From Armatimonadota bacterium (GTDB lineage: Bacteria > Armatimonadota > Chthonomonadetes > Chthonomonadales > CAJBBX01), in NCBI GenBank assembly GCA_026392115.1, contig JAPLCQ010000078.1:1-62547 (forward strand): 62,547 bases of DNA. The letters run 5' to 3'. Position 1 is the stretch's first letter; the number at the start of each line of letters is the position of its first letter. Position numbers and translations under genes: made by a program. The notes under the pieces were generated by a model. It saw only the letters and a program-made list of their open reading frames with translations, was not told the DNA's origin and did not search any database. Positions 10,931-20,804 of this stretch are shown here, in pieces.

Positions 10931-11118
10931 GGTATGGCTCCTTTGTGCGCGCCGCACGGCCCAGGCCAGACGGCCAAGCGCCGGGCGCGTTGGTTGCTGA
11001 TACATAGTATTCCGCACGACGGGCCCGATGGCCTGCCGTGGCGCTCGCGGATTCGGCGATTCTATGCCCTGCCGACGAAGTACACTCATGGGCACCGATC
11101 CGCCCAAGGGGGTGTCCC

Positions 11119-12957
11119 ATGCCCGTGCGCGTCTACCTGCCGCTTCTGGCGGCGTTCCTGCCCGTTGCCGCGGCCGGCGGGCAGTCGGCCCTGCCCTCCG
11201 GCGGATGGCCCCTGCTCGCGCCGGACGCCCTCTTCGCCCAACCCGTGGGCGGTCTGGAGCGGACCGGTTCCGCGGCGTCGACGGTCGATGTGGCGGGAGC
11301 GCCCTTCCGCAAGGCGCTCCGGGTCACTCTGGCTCGCGGCGCATCCGAAAGCAACGCCACCCAGCTCTGCGTGCCTATCGCGGCGCCCGCCAGGCGGGGC
11401 GATGTGGCGATCCTAACGCTCTATCTGCGAGGCCGCACGGAAGCGGGCAAACCCGCGAAGGTGGAGGCTCTGTTCGAGCGGAGCCGGTCGCCCTGGACCA
11501 AGAGCCTCACCCGGGGGGCTTCCGCGGCGCGGCAGGCGGGCCGGTGGCGGCGGATCGTGGCGCCGTTCCAGGTCGCCGAGGACATTGACGCCGGGGATGC
11601 CATGGTCTCCATTCGTCTGGCGCTCGGCGCGCAGACCGTGGAGTTGGCAGACCTCCAGGTGACCAACTACGGCAAGACGCGCACGCTTGAAGAGGTCACC
11701 GCGATGGCCATGGCGGCGAACCCGCTGGGCGACGCGCCCATCCGGGTGCTGCGCTCCGACCGGCGGCAGGTGATGGTGGGCCTGGGAGGCAACTTCTGCC
11801 AGCCGCGCTACGGTCGGGTGGACGCCATGGACGCCGTGGGCGAACGCAATCTACAGGCCCTGCAGGTGGCGCACGCGCGGGTGGGCCTGCCGCTGAACCA
11901 CTGGGCGCCCGAGCGTGGCCGTGAGGCGCATAGCGGCCCGGCGCTTGCCGCGCTGGAGCAACTGCAGCGCCTGAGCAAGCTCAAGGTTCCCATCGTCGTC
12001 TCGATCTGGGAGGGCCCGCAGTGGCTGCTGGGCGGCTCCCGGGAGCAGAGCGGTCGCGTGCTGCCGCGCGAGAAGTACACCGACTGCATCGAGGCCATAG
12101 CCTCGTTCCTGGTTGCCGCGCGCGACCGGTTCGGCGTCACGGTGGACTATCTCTCCTTCAACGAGCCGGATTACGGGGTCAACTTCAAGTTCGCGCCCGC
12201 CGAGATGGCGGAGTTCATCCGCCTTGCGGGCAAGCTCTTCTCGGCGCTGGAGCTGAAGACGCGCTTCGTGGTGGCCGACACCGCCAACGGCGCGGCCTTC
12301 CCCGCCTACGCCGGCGCGCTCCTGGCCGATAAGGGCATCGCACCCTACCTCGGGCCATTGGCCTTCCACTGCTGGGACGCCCTGAGCGCGCCGGATGAGA
12401 CCTACGCCGCCATCGGCGAAGTGGGCAGGCGATCGGGCAAGCCGGTCTGGTGCCTGGAGGCAGGCCACGATTCGGCCCTCTGGGAGAAGCCGAACCCCTG
12501 GATCTCCTGGGACAACGGCCTCCTCACCGCCCTGGCCTACGCCAAGACCGTGGCCCTGACCCGCGCCGCCGTCATGGACTACTGGACCTATCAGGACAAC
12601 TACCCGCTGGCGTCGAGCGACGGCAAGCAGGCCTACCCCGTCTTCCATGTGATCCGCCAGATGCAGGACGTGCTGGGCGCCGGGCGCACCATCGTCGGCG
12701 CCGATGCCGAAGCCGACGACCTTCGCGTCGCCGCTTCGGTGGGCAAGGGGGGCGATGTGGCGCTGCTGGTCGTGAACCCCATCGGCCCCGGGCGCGCCCT
12801 CCTGACCGGCCTGCCCGCCGGCGCGTCGGCGCGCGTCACGGTCAGCGACAGCCACCTCCAGCGCAGTCTGCAACCGGGCGTGCTCCGGACGAGCGCGCAG
12901 GGCGCGCTCGTCGTCGCCCTGCCCGGCCGTAGCGTGGTCACCGTTGAGGTGAAGTAA
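11119..12957 (+). CDS. Secreted GH30-like glycoside hydrolase with N-terminal carbohydrate-binding-like domain
   Basis: A 612-residue protein with a signal peptide (residues 1 to about 22, PLLAAFLPVAAAGG). The ATG at 11119 follows AAGGGGGTG by 6 bases. Residues about 25-190 form a beta-rich region resembling CBM4/9-type modules (FRKALRVTLARG, ELADLQVTNYG). From about 215 a clan-A type barrel starts with GLGGNFCQPRYG. The acid/base Glu sits in FNEPDYG (E349) and a likely nucleophile in WCLEAGHDS (E447), the spacing and motif order of GH30/GH39-like retaining glycosidases. A small C-terminal beta domain ends in VVTVEVK. Substrate is not evident; xylan, glucan and glycosphingolipid-like linkages are all possible. 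It is divergent from the Tat oxidoreductase, which may act on the released sugar. Confidence 0.75.
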   Translation: MPVRVYLPLLAAFLPVAAAGGQSALPSGGWPLLAPDALFAQPVGGLERTGSAASTVDVAGAPFRKALRVTLARGASESNATQLCVPIAAPARRGDVAILTLYLRGRTEAGKPAKVEALFERSRSPWTKSLTRGASAARQAGRWRRIVAPFQVAEDIDAGDAMVSIRLALGAQTVELADLQVTNYGKTRTLEEVTAMAMAANPLGDAPIRVLRSDRRQVMVGLGGNFCQPRYGRVDAMDAVGERNLQALQVAHARVGLPLNHWAPERGREAHSGPALAALEQLQRLSKLKVPIVVSIWEGPQWLLGGSREQSGRVLPREKYTDCIEAIASFLVAARDRFGVTVDYLSFNEPDYGVNFKFAPAEMAEFIRLAGKLFSALELKTRFVVADTANGAAFPAYAGALLADKGIAPYLGPLAFHCWDALSAPDETYAAIGEVGRRSGKPVWCLEAGHDSALWEKPNPWISWDNGLLTALAYAKTVALTRAAVMDYWTYQDNYPLASSDGKQAYPVFHVIRQMQDVLGAGRTIVGADAEADDLRVAASVGKGGDVALLVVNPIGPGRALLTGLPAGASARVTVSDSHLQRSLQPGVLRTSAQGALVVALPGRSVVTVEVK

Positions 12958-13090
12958 GCAAGAGACCGGCGGTCGTACAGGGAAGTGCGGGTCGCACGGC
13001 GAACCTAGGCGTTGCGGCGGCGCGCCACCGGTCCCGGTCCGGAGCCGTCTGACTGCTTGCGGGCGCTCAAGCCCCTTTGGAGGTCCCATT

Positions 13091-16000
13091 TTGTCACTGC
13101 CCCTTCGTTCCGTGTTCGTCGCGGTCGCGGCTGTCCTGGCGCTTGTCGGGTCGTCGACGGTTACCGCCCAGTTGTCGGCGCCGACTTCCAGGGCGGCGGT
13201 GGGCGCTCGCATGCCCGCCCTGAGCCCCGACGGCAAGCGGCTGGCCTTCGTCTACCGAGGCGATATCTGGATCGCCGACTCCTCCGGCGGCCGCGCCGCG
13301 CCCCTGACGCGCAACGTGGAGATGGAGGGCTACCCCATGTTCTCGCCGGACGGGAGCTGGGTGGCTTTCGCGAGCCTTCGCGGCGGGAACTGGGATATGT
13401 ACGCCGTGCCCGCGGCAGGCGGCGAGGTGAAGCGCCTCACATGGAACTCCGGGGACGACATCGCCTACGGCTGGAGCCCCGACGGCAAGAACCTGATCTT
13501 CTCCGGCCGCCGCGACGCCAACGACGGCATGATGTTCACGCTGGACGTCAACACGCTTCGCCTCCGGAAGCTGGCCCAGGATTACCGGTCCATGGCCTAC
13601 CCCAGCTACTCGCCGGACGGCAAGACCGTCGTCATGGGCTATCGGGGCCTCTTCCACTGGTCGCGACCCCGCTACAACGGCTCCGGCGCGCACCAGATCG
13701 CCCTGCTTGACCCGGCCACGGGCAAGCGGACCGAACTGACCAACGACGGAAAGCAGCACCTCTGGCCCAAGTTCCTGCCCGACGGCAAGACGATCGCCAC
13801 CGTGACCTACGGCGATCCCACACCCAACGCATGGAAGCTGGACCAGAAGCCCGAGAAGTTCGTCGACTCGCCCGAGCGCACCCCCAACCTCTGGTTCTTC
13901 GACCTGAACGGGCACGGCAGGCAGGTCACCCGCTTCACCGGCGGCGCCGTGCGCTGGCCCGCCGTGGCGGCCAAGTCCGGCGACATCGCGTTCGAGTACG
14001 GCTCCGACCTCTACCTCCTCAAGGCCGGCCAGAAGGAGCCCGCGAAGCTGACGCTCATCGCCTCCGACGATGAGGCCCAGAGCACCTTCCGCCACGAGGT
14101 CCTCACCGGCGGCGCCGCCGAGGCCGAGCCCTCGCCCGACGGCAAGACCTTTGCCTTCGGCGTGCGCGGCGAGATTTGGACCGTGCCCGTCGAGCGCGCC
14201 AAGGGCGTCGCGGGACGGTCGCAGGACCAGGCCAAGCGCATCACCAACTGGGTCGGCTCCGATTTCGACTTCCTCTTCAGCCCCGACTCCAAGAAGCTCT
14301 TCTACCGCTCCGACCGCGACTACGTGACCCGCCTCTACGAGGTCGACCTGGCAACGCAGACCGCCAAGTCGCTCTGGACGCGCTCCGAGGACGTGGGCCA
14401 ACTCCGGCTGTCGCCGGACGGCAAGGAGATCGCCTTCTGGACAAGTGGTACGCCTTCACCGTCTCCGAGATGCAGGGCGGCACCAACGTGTGGATCGTGC
14501 CCAGCGCGGGCGGCGAACCCAGGAACGTCACCCGCCTCAACGCCGGACACGGCAATGTGGCCTGGACGCCCGACGGCAAGTACCTGCTCTTCACCAGCGA
14601 CCGCGACGGCGCGGGCCTCTACATGCTTCCGCTGACCAAAGAGGACTTCAAGCTCGGCGAGGTCGACTTCAAGTTCGAGAAGCCCAAGGAGGCCGTCAAG
14701 GTCGAGATCGACTTCGACGGCATCACCCGCCGCATCCGCAAGCTCACGGGTCTCACCCCCTCCGGCGACCTGACCGTGACGCCGGACGGCATGATCGTCT
14801 ATGTCACCGATGGCGACATCTGCCAGTGCCCCTACGACGGCAAGGATGCCAAGAAGATCACCGCCGGCGGCGGCATCAGCTCCTTCCGCCTGCTGAAGGA
14901 CGGCAAGAAGGGCTTCTTCATCAAGAACGGCGAGCTTTGGACCATCCGGCTAGAGGGGCCGAACCCGCAGGAGAAGATCGGTTTCTCCGCAGACTTCGAC
15001 CGCGACGTCCGGTCCGAGCGGCAGGCGGCATTCACGCAATTCTGGTCGACCTACAACCAGAAGTTCTACGACGGCAACTTCCACGGCCGCGACTGGGAGA
15101 CCGTGCGCAAGCGCTACGAGCCCATGCTGGACGGCGTGGAGACCCGCAACGAGTTCTCCAACCTGCTTCAGATGATGGTGGGAGAGCTCGAGGCGTCGCA
15201 CTCCGAGGTGGGACCGGCGCCTGGCGGCAACCCGAGCGCCTCGACCCCGTCGCTGGGCTTCACGTTCGACTACACGTATGACGGACCCGGCATCCGCGTG
15301 GACAAGGTCCCGGTCGGCGCCCCGGGCTCATTCGCACGCACCCAGATCAAGCCCGGCGAGTTCATCGTGGCCATCAACGGCCAGGATGTGAACTGCGACG
15401 AGAACCTCTACAAGGTCATCAACGACAAGGTGGGCCGTGAGCTGGAGTTCACCGTCAATACCAAGCCCGGCCGCGAGGGCTCCCGCACGGTGAAGTACGT
15501 CGCGCTGAGCGGCGGCGAGTGGGGCGACATCCACTACCGAAACCGCATTGAGCGGCTTCGCGAATACACCGAGAAGCAGACAGGCGGCAAGGTGGGCTAC
15601 GTCCACATCGCCGGCATGGGCGGCGGGAACCAGGTCACCTTCGAACGCGAGTTCTACGAGTTCAGCATCGGCAAAGAGGCGATGGTCATCGACGTTCGCT
15701 TCAACGGCGGCGGCAACATCTCCGACACGCTGTTGAGCTGGCTCTCGCAGAAGCCGCACGCCCTCTACAAGCCCCGTGACGGCCTGACCGAACCCGCGCC
15801 GGGCCGGGGCTGGACGAAGCCCGTCATCGTCATGATGAACGAGCACAGCTTTTCCAACGCCGAGATGTTCCCCTGCGCCATGCGGACCGCCGGCCTCGCA
15901 AAGCTGGTCGGCATGCCGACTCCGGGGTACGTGATCTGGACCTGGGAGTTGGGCCTGGTGGACGGCAGCCGCGCCCGAATGCCGGGCTCCGGCGTCTACC

Positions 16001-16128
16001 GGCTGGACGGCACGCCGCTGGAGAACATGGGCGAGAAGCCCGACTACCAGGTTGAGATGACCGCCGAGGACTGGCTCGCCGAGCGCGATCCTCAACTCGA
16101 CAAGGCCATCGAGCTTCTGAAGAAGTAG
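13091..16128 (+). pseudogene. Tricorn-type S41 protease, interrupted by a one-base frameshift
   Basis: Two overlapping frames together encode one tricorn-like protease of about 1012 residues. Frame 1 (13091-14440) has a signal peptide and WD40/TolB-like propeller repeats (SPDGK, PDGSW, PDGKT). Frame 2 continues with more propeller blades (WTPDGKYLLFTSDRDG), then a PDZ-like domain and the S41 catalytic core: VIDVRFNGGGN near 15690 and the Ser in NEHSFSNAEMF near 15850. The break lies at 14438-14443, where TGGAC stands in place of a presumed TGGGAC (IAFW-DKWYAF); one missing G joins the frames exactly. I see no slippery heptamer there, so programmed shifting is unlikely. It is either a recent mutation or a sequencing or assembly slip. 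If intact, it would be an extracytoplasmic peptidase completing protein breakdown. Confidence 0.85.
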
Positions 16129-16157
16129 GCGGTGCAACCGGGAACAGGCAGGGCCGT

Positions 16158-18131
16158 ATGAGCGCCAGTCCCGAGACCGGGCGCTCCGAGGCGGGGATCA
16201 AACCCGTCGCCTCGGAGCGCTATCGGCCCTGGACGTTGCTGCTCGGAGCCCTGCTTATCCCGCCGAACAGTCTCTGGATCGCACGAGCCGAGGCGCTGGA
16301 CTACTCCGGTTTCCCCACGTGCATGTCGCTCTTCTACAACGTTATCTTCTCGCTGATGGCGCTGCTGGCCTTCAACGCCGCGCTGCGCCGCTGGTTGCCC
16401 CGCATCGCCCTGCGCCGCCAGGAGATGCTGGTGGTCTACGCCATGGTGGCCACCGGCAGCAGCCTCGCCGGCCACGACTCCCTGCAGATGGTCGTACCGT
16501 CCATCCCGCATGTGGCCTACTTCGCCAACGCGGGCAACAACTGGAGCAGCCAGATCGCCCCGCTCCTGCCGTCGTGGCTCACGATGACGGAGCTGAATGA
16601 CAACATCAAGGCCTACGAGCAGGGATACTCGAGCCTCTACCAGTGGGACCACATCCAGCCCTGGCTTGCGCCCATGGGTTACTGGAGCATCTTCCTCCTC
16701 TCCACGCTGGGCTCCACGCTGCTCATCGGGTTGCTGCTGCGCAGGCAGTGGACCGACAACGAGCGGCTCACCTACCCCGTGGTGCAGATTCCGCTGATGA
16801 TCACCGAGGGCGGCGGGTCCAATCCGATCTTCCGAAGCAAGCTGATGTGGGGCGGCTTCGCGCTGTCGGCGGGCATCGACCTGCTGAACGGCCTGCAGCA
16901 GTTCTTCCCGTCGCTGCCGTCCATCAACGTGAAGGTGCAGGACCTGAGCCCCATGCTGGCGCCCTATCCCCCCTGGAACGCCGTCGGCTGGACGCCCATG
17001 TCGTTCTATCCCTTCGCCATCGGCCTCAGCTTCTTCATGCCCACCAGCCTGGCCTTCTCGTGCTGGTTCTTCTACTTCGCCCGCAAGGCGCAGCAGATCT
17101 ACTGCGCCTCCATCGGCGTCATGGACCCGGACCCCTGGTATCCCTACCTTCGCGAGCAGTCCTTCGGCGGATGGATCGCGCTGGCTCTCACGTCGCTCTG
17201 GTTCGGAAGGGGCTACCTGGCCGGGGTGCTGAAGGAGGCGGTGAGCTTCCGCGGCAAGGGCGACGGCGGCGTCTCCTACTCCTTCGCCTTCTTCGCGCTG
17301 CTGGGATGCATGGCGGGAATGTCGGTCTTCCTGATGCAGGCGGGGCTCTCTCCGGTCCTCTCGGTGACCTATGTGCTGCTCTACCTGGCCTTCTGCACCG
17401 CGGCCGCGCGCGTGCGCGCCGAGACGGGGCCGCCCGCGCACGAGATCGGCTGGGTGGGCCCCAGCGGGATGCTGGTGGCGGCGCTGGGCACCACGGCAAT
17501 CGGTCCCAAGGGGCTGGCGGTCTTCTCGCTGCTCTACTTCCAGAACCGCATGCACCGCGGGTTGCTGATGCCCCAGCAGGTCGAGTGCCTGAAGGCCGGG
17601 GCGCAGAGCGGGTTGCGGACACGCGCCATGTTCATCGCGCTGGCGTTGGCCGGTGTGGTGGGGGTGATCGCGGCCTTCTGGGCCATGCTGCACCTTTCCT
17701 ATGGGCGCGTCTACGCCACGGCGGTCCACCCCGCCGCGCCGGGCTCCGGGTTCTCGGCGGACACCTACGGACGGCTGCAGCAGTGGATCACCACGCCCGT
17801 GCTGCCCAACCAGTCCTCCGTCTTCGCCATGGCGATCGGCGCGCTCATCGCCGTCGCGCTGGGCCGCATGAGCGTGGCGTTCCACGGCTTCCCGTTCCAC
17901 CCGGCGGGCTATGCGCTGGGCATGTCGTTCGGGCTTGACTACATCTGGATGCCCATCTTGATCAGCTGGGCGATCAAGTCGCTGCTGCTTCGGTGGCGGG
18001 GGCTGGCCGGGTACCGCGCCGCCATCCCGTTCTTCGTGGGGCTCGTGCTGGGGGAGTTCGCCGTTGGGGGCATGTGGAGCTTCCTGCGCGGCATCCTGGG
18101 CGTGAAGACCTACACATTTTACATCTGGTGA
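16158..18131 (+). CDS. Multispanning membrane protein, DUF6785/DUF6784-like
   Basis: A 657-residue integral membrane protein with at least ten hydrophobic segments (for example LLLGALLIPPN, FLLSTLGSTLLIGLLL, FAMAIGALIAVALG) and a long periplasmic or cytoplasmic insertion between them. The overall pattern (PPNSLWIARAE near the N-terminus, DNERLTYPVVQIP in the middle, FHPAGYALGMSFG near the end) is what I associate with the DUF6785 membrane family and its DUF6784 C-terminal partner, common in Armatimonadota and Planctomycetota. Function is unknown; oligopeptide-transporter-like folding has been suggested for related proteins but not shown here. It sits 29 bases after the tricorn frame and 4 bases before the secreted metallopeptidase start, so the genes are probably co-transcribed. 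A link to peptide export or uptake is inference. Confidence 0.7.
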   Translation: MSASPETGRSEAGIKPVASERYRPWTLLLGALLIPPNSLWIARAEALDYSGFPTCMSLFYNVIFSLMALLAFNAALRRWLPRIALRRQEMLVVYAMVATGSSLAGHDSLQMVVPSIPHVAYFANAGNNWSSQIAPLLPSWLTMTELNDNIKAYEQGYSSLYQWDHIQPWLAPMGYWSIFLLSTLGSTLLIGLLLRRQWTDNERLTYPVVQIPLMITEGGGSNPIFRSKLMWGGFALSAGIDLLNGLQQFFPSLPSINVKVQDLSPMLAPYPPWNAVGWTPMSFYPFAIGLSFFMPTSLAFSCWFFYFARKAQQIYCASIGVMDPDPWYPYLREQSFGGWIALALTSLWFGRGYLAGVLKEAVSFRGKGDGGVSYSFAFFALLGCMAGMSVFLMQAGLSPVLSVTYVLLYLAFCTAAARVRAETGPPAHEIGWVGPSGMLVAALGTTAIGPKGLAVFSLLYFQNRMHRGLLMPQQVECLKAGAQSGLRTRAMFIALALAGVVGVIAAFWAMLHLSYGRVYATAVHPAAPGSGFSADTYGRLQQWITTPVLPNQSSVFAMAIGALIAVALGRMSVAFHGFPFHPAGYALGMSFGLDYIWMPILISWAIKSLLLRWRGLAGYRAAIPFFVGLVLGEFAVGGMWSFLRGILGVKTYTFYIW

Positions 18132-18135
18132 AACA

Positions 18136-20784
18136 ATGACCCCACTCCGTTCGCTGCTCCTGGGCGCCGCCGCCCTCTGCGCCCTGGCGCCCGCCCGACT
18201 CCGCGCCGATGAGTACACCAAGCAGGGCGCGTTCTGGGGCGACTGCCCACCGAATGCCACGCCCATGGTGGCCGACGTGGACGGCGACGGCAAGGACGAC
18301 CTGCTGATCTACTACCCCGGCGACGGCGGCTTCATCGACGCGCGCCTTCAGACGGCCGTGGGCAAGCCCGCGTGGCAGGCGCGGCTCCGAAGCGGCGTGG
18401 GGATCGACGCTGTCGCCGCCGGCGTGGTCGCGCTCCCGGCCCCGGCGCGCTTCGCCGTGCTGGTGGTCGGCGCCAACGGCGTGGTGACGGCCCTGCCCGG
18501 CCAGTCCGCCGCCTCGCTGGGCGCTCCCGTGGAGGTCTGCGACATTCCGCGTGAGATGCTGCCCGGCGCGCCCGCCACGGCGACTGCCGCCGACTACGAT
18601 GGCGACGGCCTGCAGGATGTGCTGCTCCGCGGCGCCCGGCGCACCGTGCTCCTTCGGCGCACCTCCGCGCCCGGCGATCCCCTCCACTACGCTGCCGTCT
18701 CCGGCAAGGCTCCGCGCGCCCCGGCCGTCAAGGGCGTCGTCGTGCTCACGGGCGACATGGACGGGGATGGGAAACCAGACGAGGTTCGCGTCAACCGCAC
18801 CACGGAGCGGTTTTCCGGCGCCGATGTGCGCGTTCACTACAACCTCAACGGCCGCAAGCCCGAGTCCGTGGCCTACGGCGATGAGGATGCCGACGGCCTG
18901 CTCAACGGCTGGGAAGACGGCCGCATCCAGCCCGGCGGCGTGGACCTGAAGGCGCTTGGCTGTACGGTCCTACGCGCCGACGTGGTGGTGGAGGTCCAGC
19001 CGCAGTTCGGCCAGCCGTTGGCGCCCTTGCAGGCCGAGTGGCCTCGGGTTCAGGAGGTCTACGCCAAGCTCAAGTGCGCCAACCCGGACGGCAGCACGGG
19101 GATGTCGATTCACGCCATCTGGCTGCCCGGCGCACCGGAGGCCGACCGCAACCGTCCGTGGTGGGAGATGGGCGACCGGTACCACGCGGCGTCGCACCGC
19201 GGCGTCACGCACTACATGGTGATCTACGCCGGTGGCGGCGGCCAGTCCAGCGAGATGTCGGACCGGGGGAGTTCCGGTAGCGCGGCGTTTGTGGCCGTCT
19301 TCGTGCATGAGTTCGGGCACCAGTTGGGCCTGGACCACACCGGACACTGGCCCTCAAGCTGGTGCCCCACGTACCCGAGCCTCATGAGCTACTCCTACAG
19401 CTACCAGCTCAACGGCAACCCGGGCGCCATCCGGTACTCCGACGGCGAGCTGGTGTCGCTGGTGCTCCGCGAGACGCAACTCGATGAGCGCCTGCCCTTC
19501 CCGCCGGACAAGGTCGCCTTCATCAGCGGGCCGCCCTACCACTACCGCATCAAGCCCGGTCCCGACGGCAAGAGCACGTTGGTGGACTGGAACTGGAACG
19601 GCATCTTCGGCGAGCGGCGCGTGGCGGCCGATATCGACTACGGCTACTCCACCACGGCGGGCCTGCGCCACACCATCGGCAAGACCTACTGCGCGCCGGC
19701 CCCCGCCTCCGTGGGCGGACGGCTGCTCCTCTTCGGCGGCCGCCTGGCGCCCGGCGCGGCCAGGCCCGAGTCGTCGGCCGCGGCGGTCCGGCACACCCTG
19801 GCGCCCGACCAGCCCGGCAGGCTCTACGTGCGTCTCTGGCAGGGCTCCGACCCGGTCAAGGAGGGCCCCAAGTGGGGCGACGAGATCGAGGTCGCCCCGG
19901 CAGGCGTGGTGGGCGACCCCAGCGCGGCAACCCTGGGCAACTCGGCATGGGTGGCCTATCCGCTGGCCCAGGGCATCGAGATACGGCCCACCGCCATGCG
20001 GGACGGCAAGCCCGTTGTCGGCCCGGCCCAGCGCGTGCCGGACAGCGCCGGCGCACAGGTGACGGTGACGGCCTTCGGCAAGCAGCTCGCCATCCTGCTC
20101 TGGCGAGGCCCCGGCAAGAACCTGGCGATGCGGCTGGCGCGTCCCGACCGCGGCGGCCTGGCCTTCGGGCCCGAGGAGGATTTGGGTTTCGCAAGCGAGG
20201 CGCCGCCGGGCGCCGCGCAGGGCGGCTCCGCCAAGGGGCGCCCCACGCTCTGGGTGGGCCTCTTGCAGAACGTGCCCGGCGGCCACCCGCTCCGCTTCCA
20301 GGTGCGCCGCCTGGCGCGAGAACCGGGCCGCTGGACGGAGACCCACCGCGAATGGGTGAGCGGCGACAAGGGCGGCGAGCGCGGAAGCAGCCGAGTGGTC
20401 CTGCTGCACCAGCCCGCCAAGGGTCTGGAGCCGGACGGGCAGCTCATCTTCATGGCCGCCGGGCTCTTCCAGCCGGGGGCGCCCTGGGCGTGCCACTTCG
20501 TCTGCACGCGCATCGCCGACAAGGGCATCAATGGGGGATGGCTGACGCGGCGGTACTACGACGAGTGGACCTGCAGCCGATCCGCGCCGGGCGCCTGCTT
20601 CTTCGGCGGCGATATCGCCTTCGCCGCCCGTTGGTTCGGGAATGTGCATGGCGATGAGAACGACAACCTGTTCGTGGCATTCCGCGGCTCGGGGCTGGAG
20701 CTTGAGCCCATGGGCGACTTCGACGACGTGACCTTCATGCGGCAGCGGGGCCTGCAGGGCTCCATGCCCTTCACCTCCCGGTAG
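18136..20784 (+). CDS. Secreted zinc metallopeptidase-like protein with FG-GAP/VCBS-like repeats
   Basis: An 882-residue protein with a signal peptide (MTPLRSLLLGAAALCALAPA). Residues about 46-60, 153-165 and 213-222 carry calcium-binding FG-GAP-type loops (DVDGDGKDD, DYDGDGLQD, DMDGDGKPD), followed by an EDADGLLNGWEDG loop like a thrombospondin type 3 turn. The central domain contains the metzincin-type motif HEFGHQLGLDH, beginning at H391, and a downstream LMSY that could be the Met-turn. The C-terminal 400 residues are beta-rich without a recognised family. It starts 4 bases after the DUF6785-like stop. The expected role is extracellular proteolysis, with the beta-propeller loops as a Ca-dependent scaffold. 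The exact peptidase family (M6, M43 or other) cannot be fixed from the sequence. Confidence 0.7.
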   Translation: MTPLRSLLLGAAALCALAPARLRADEYTKQGAFWGDCPPNATPMVADVDGDGKDDLLIYYPGDGGFIDARLQTAVGKPAWQARLRSGVGIDAVAAGVVALPAPARFAVLVVGANGVVTALPGQSAASLGAPVEVCDIPREMLPGAPATATAADYDGDGLQDVLLRGARRTVLLRRTSAPGDPLHYAAVSGKAPRAPAVKGVVVLTGDMDGDGKPDEVRVNRTTERFSGADVRVHYNLNGRKPESVAYGDEDADGLLNGWEDGRIQPGGVDLKALGCTVLRADVVVEVQPQFGQPLAPLQAEWPRVQEVYAKLKCANPDGSTGMSIHAIWLPGAPEADRNRPWWEMGDRYHAASHRGVTHYMVIYAGGGGQSSEMSDRGSSGSAAFVAVFVHEFGHQLGLDHTGHWPSSWCPTYPSLMSYSYSYQLNGNPGAIRYSDGELVSLVLRETQLDERLPFPPDKVAFISGPPYHYRIKPGPDGKSTLVDWNWNGIFGERRVAADIDYGYSTTAGLRHTIGKTYCAPAPASVGGRLLLFGGRLAPGAARPESSAAAVRHTLAPDQPGRLYVRLWQGSDPVKEGPKWGDEIEVAPAGVVGDPSAATLGNSAWVAYPLAQGIEIRPTAMRDGKPVVGPAQRVPDSAGAQVTVTAFGKQLAILLWRGPGKNLAMRLARPDRGGLAFGPEEDLGFASEAPPGAAQGGSAKGRPTLWVGLLQNVPGGHPLRFQVRRLAREPGRWTETHREWVSGDKGGERGSSRVVLLHQPAKGLEPDGQLIFMAAGLFQPGAPWACHFVCTRIADKGINGGWLTRRYYDEWTCSRSAPGACFFGGDIAFAARWFGNVHGDENDNLFVAFRGSGLELEPMGDFDDVTFMRQRGLQGSMPFTSR

Positions 20785-20804
20785 ACGCGAAAGAGAGGAC
20801 GCCC

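Noticed and set aside
14438-14443. Programmed ribosomal frameshift in the tricorn-type gene
   Set aside because: No slippery heptamer or nearby stimulatory stem was seen, and the surrounding bases are explained by loss of one G.
16092-18293. Long open frame on the strand opposite the DUF6785-like gene
   Set aside because: Long antisense frames arise from the strong GC bias at third positions. The plus strand reads as a coherent membrane protein with a start and coupled neighbours; the minus frame has low-complexity Arg/Gly/His composition.
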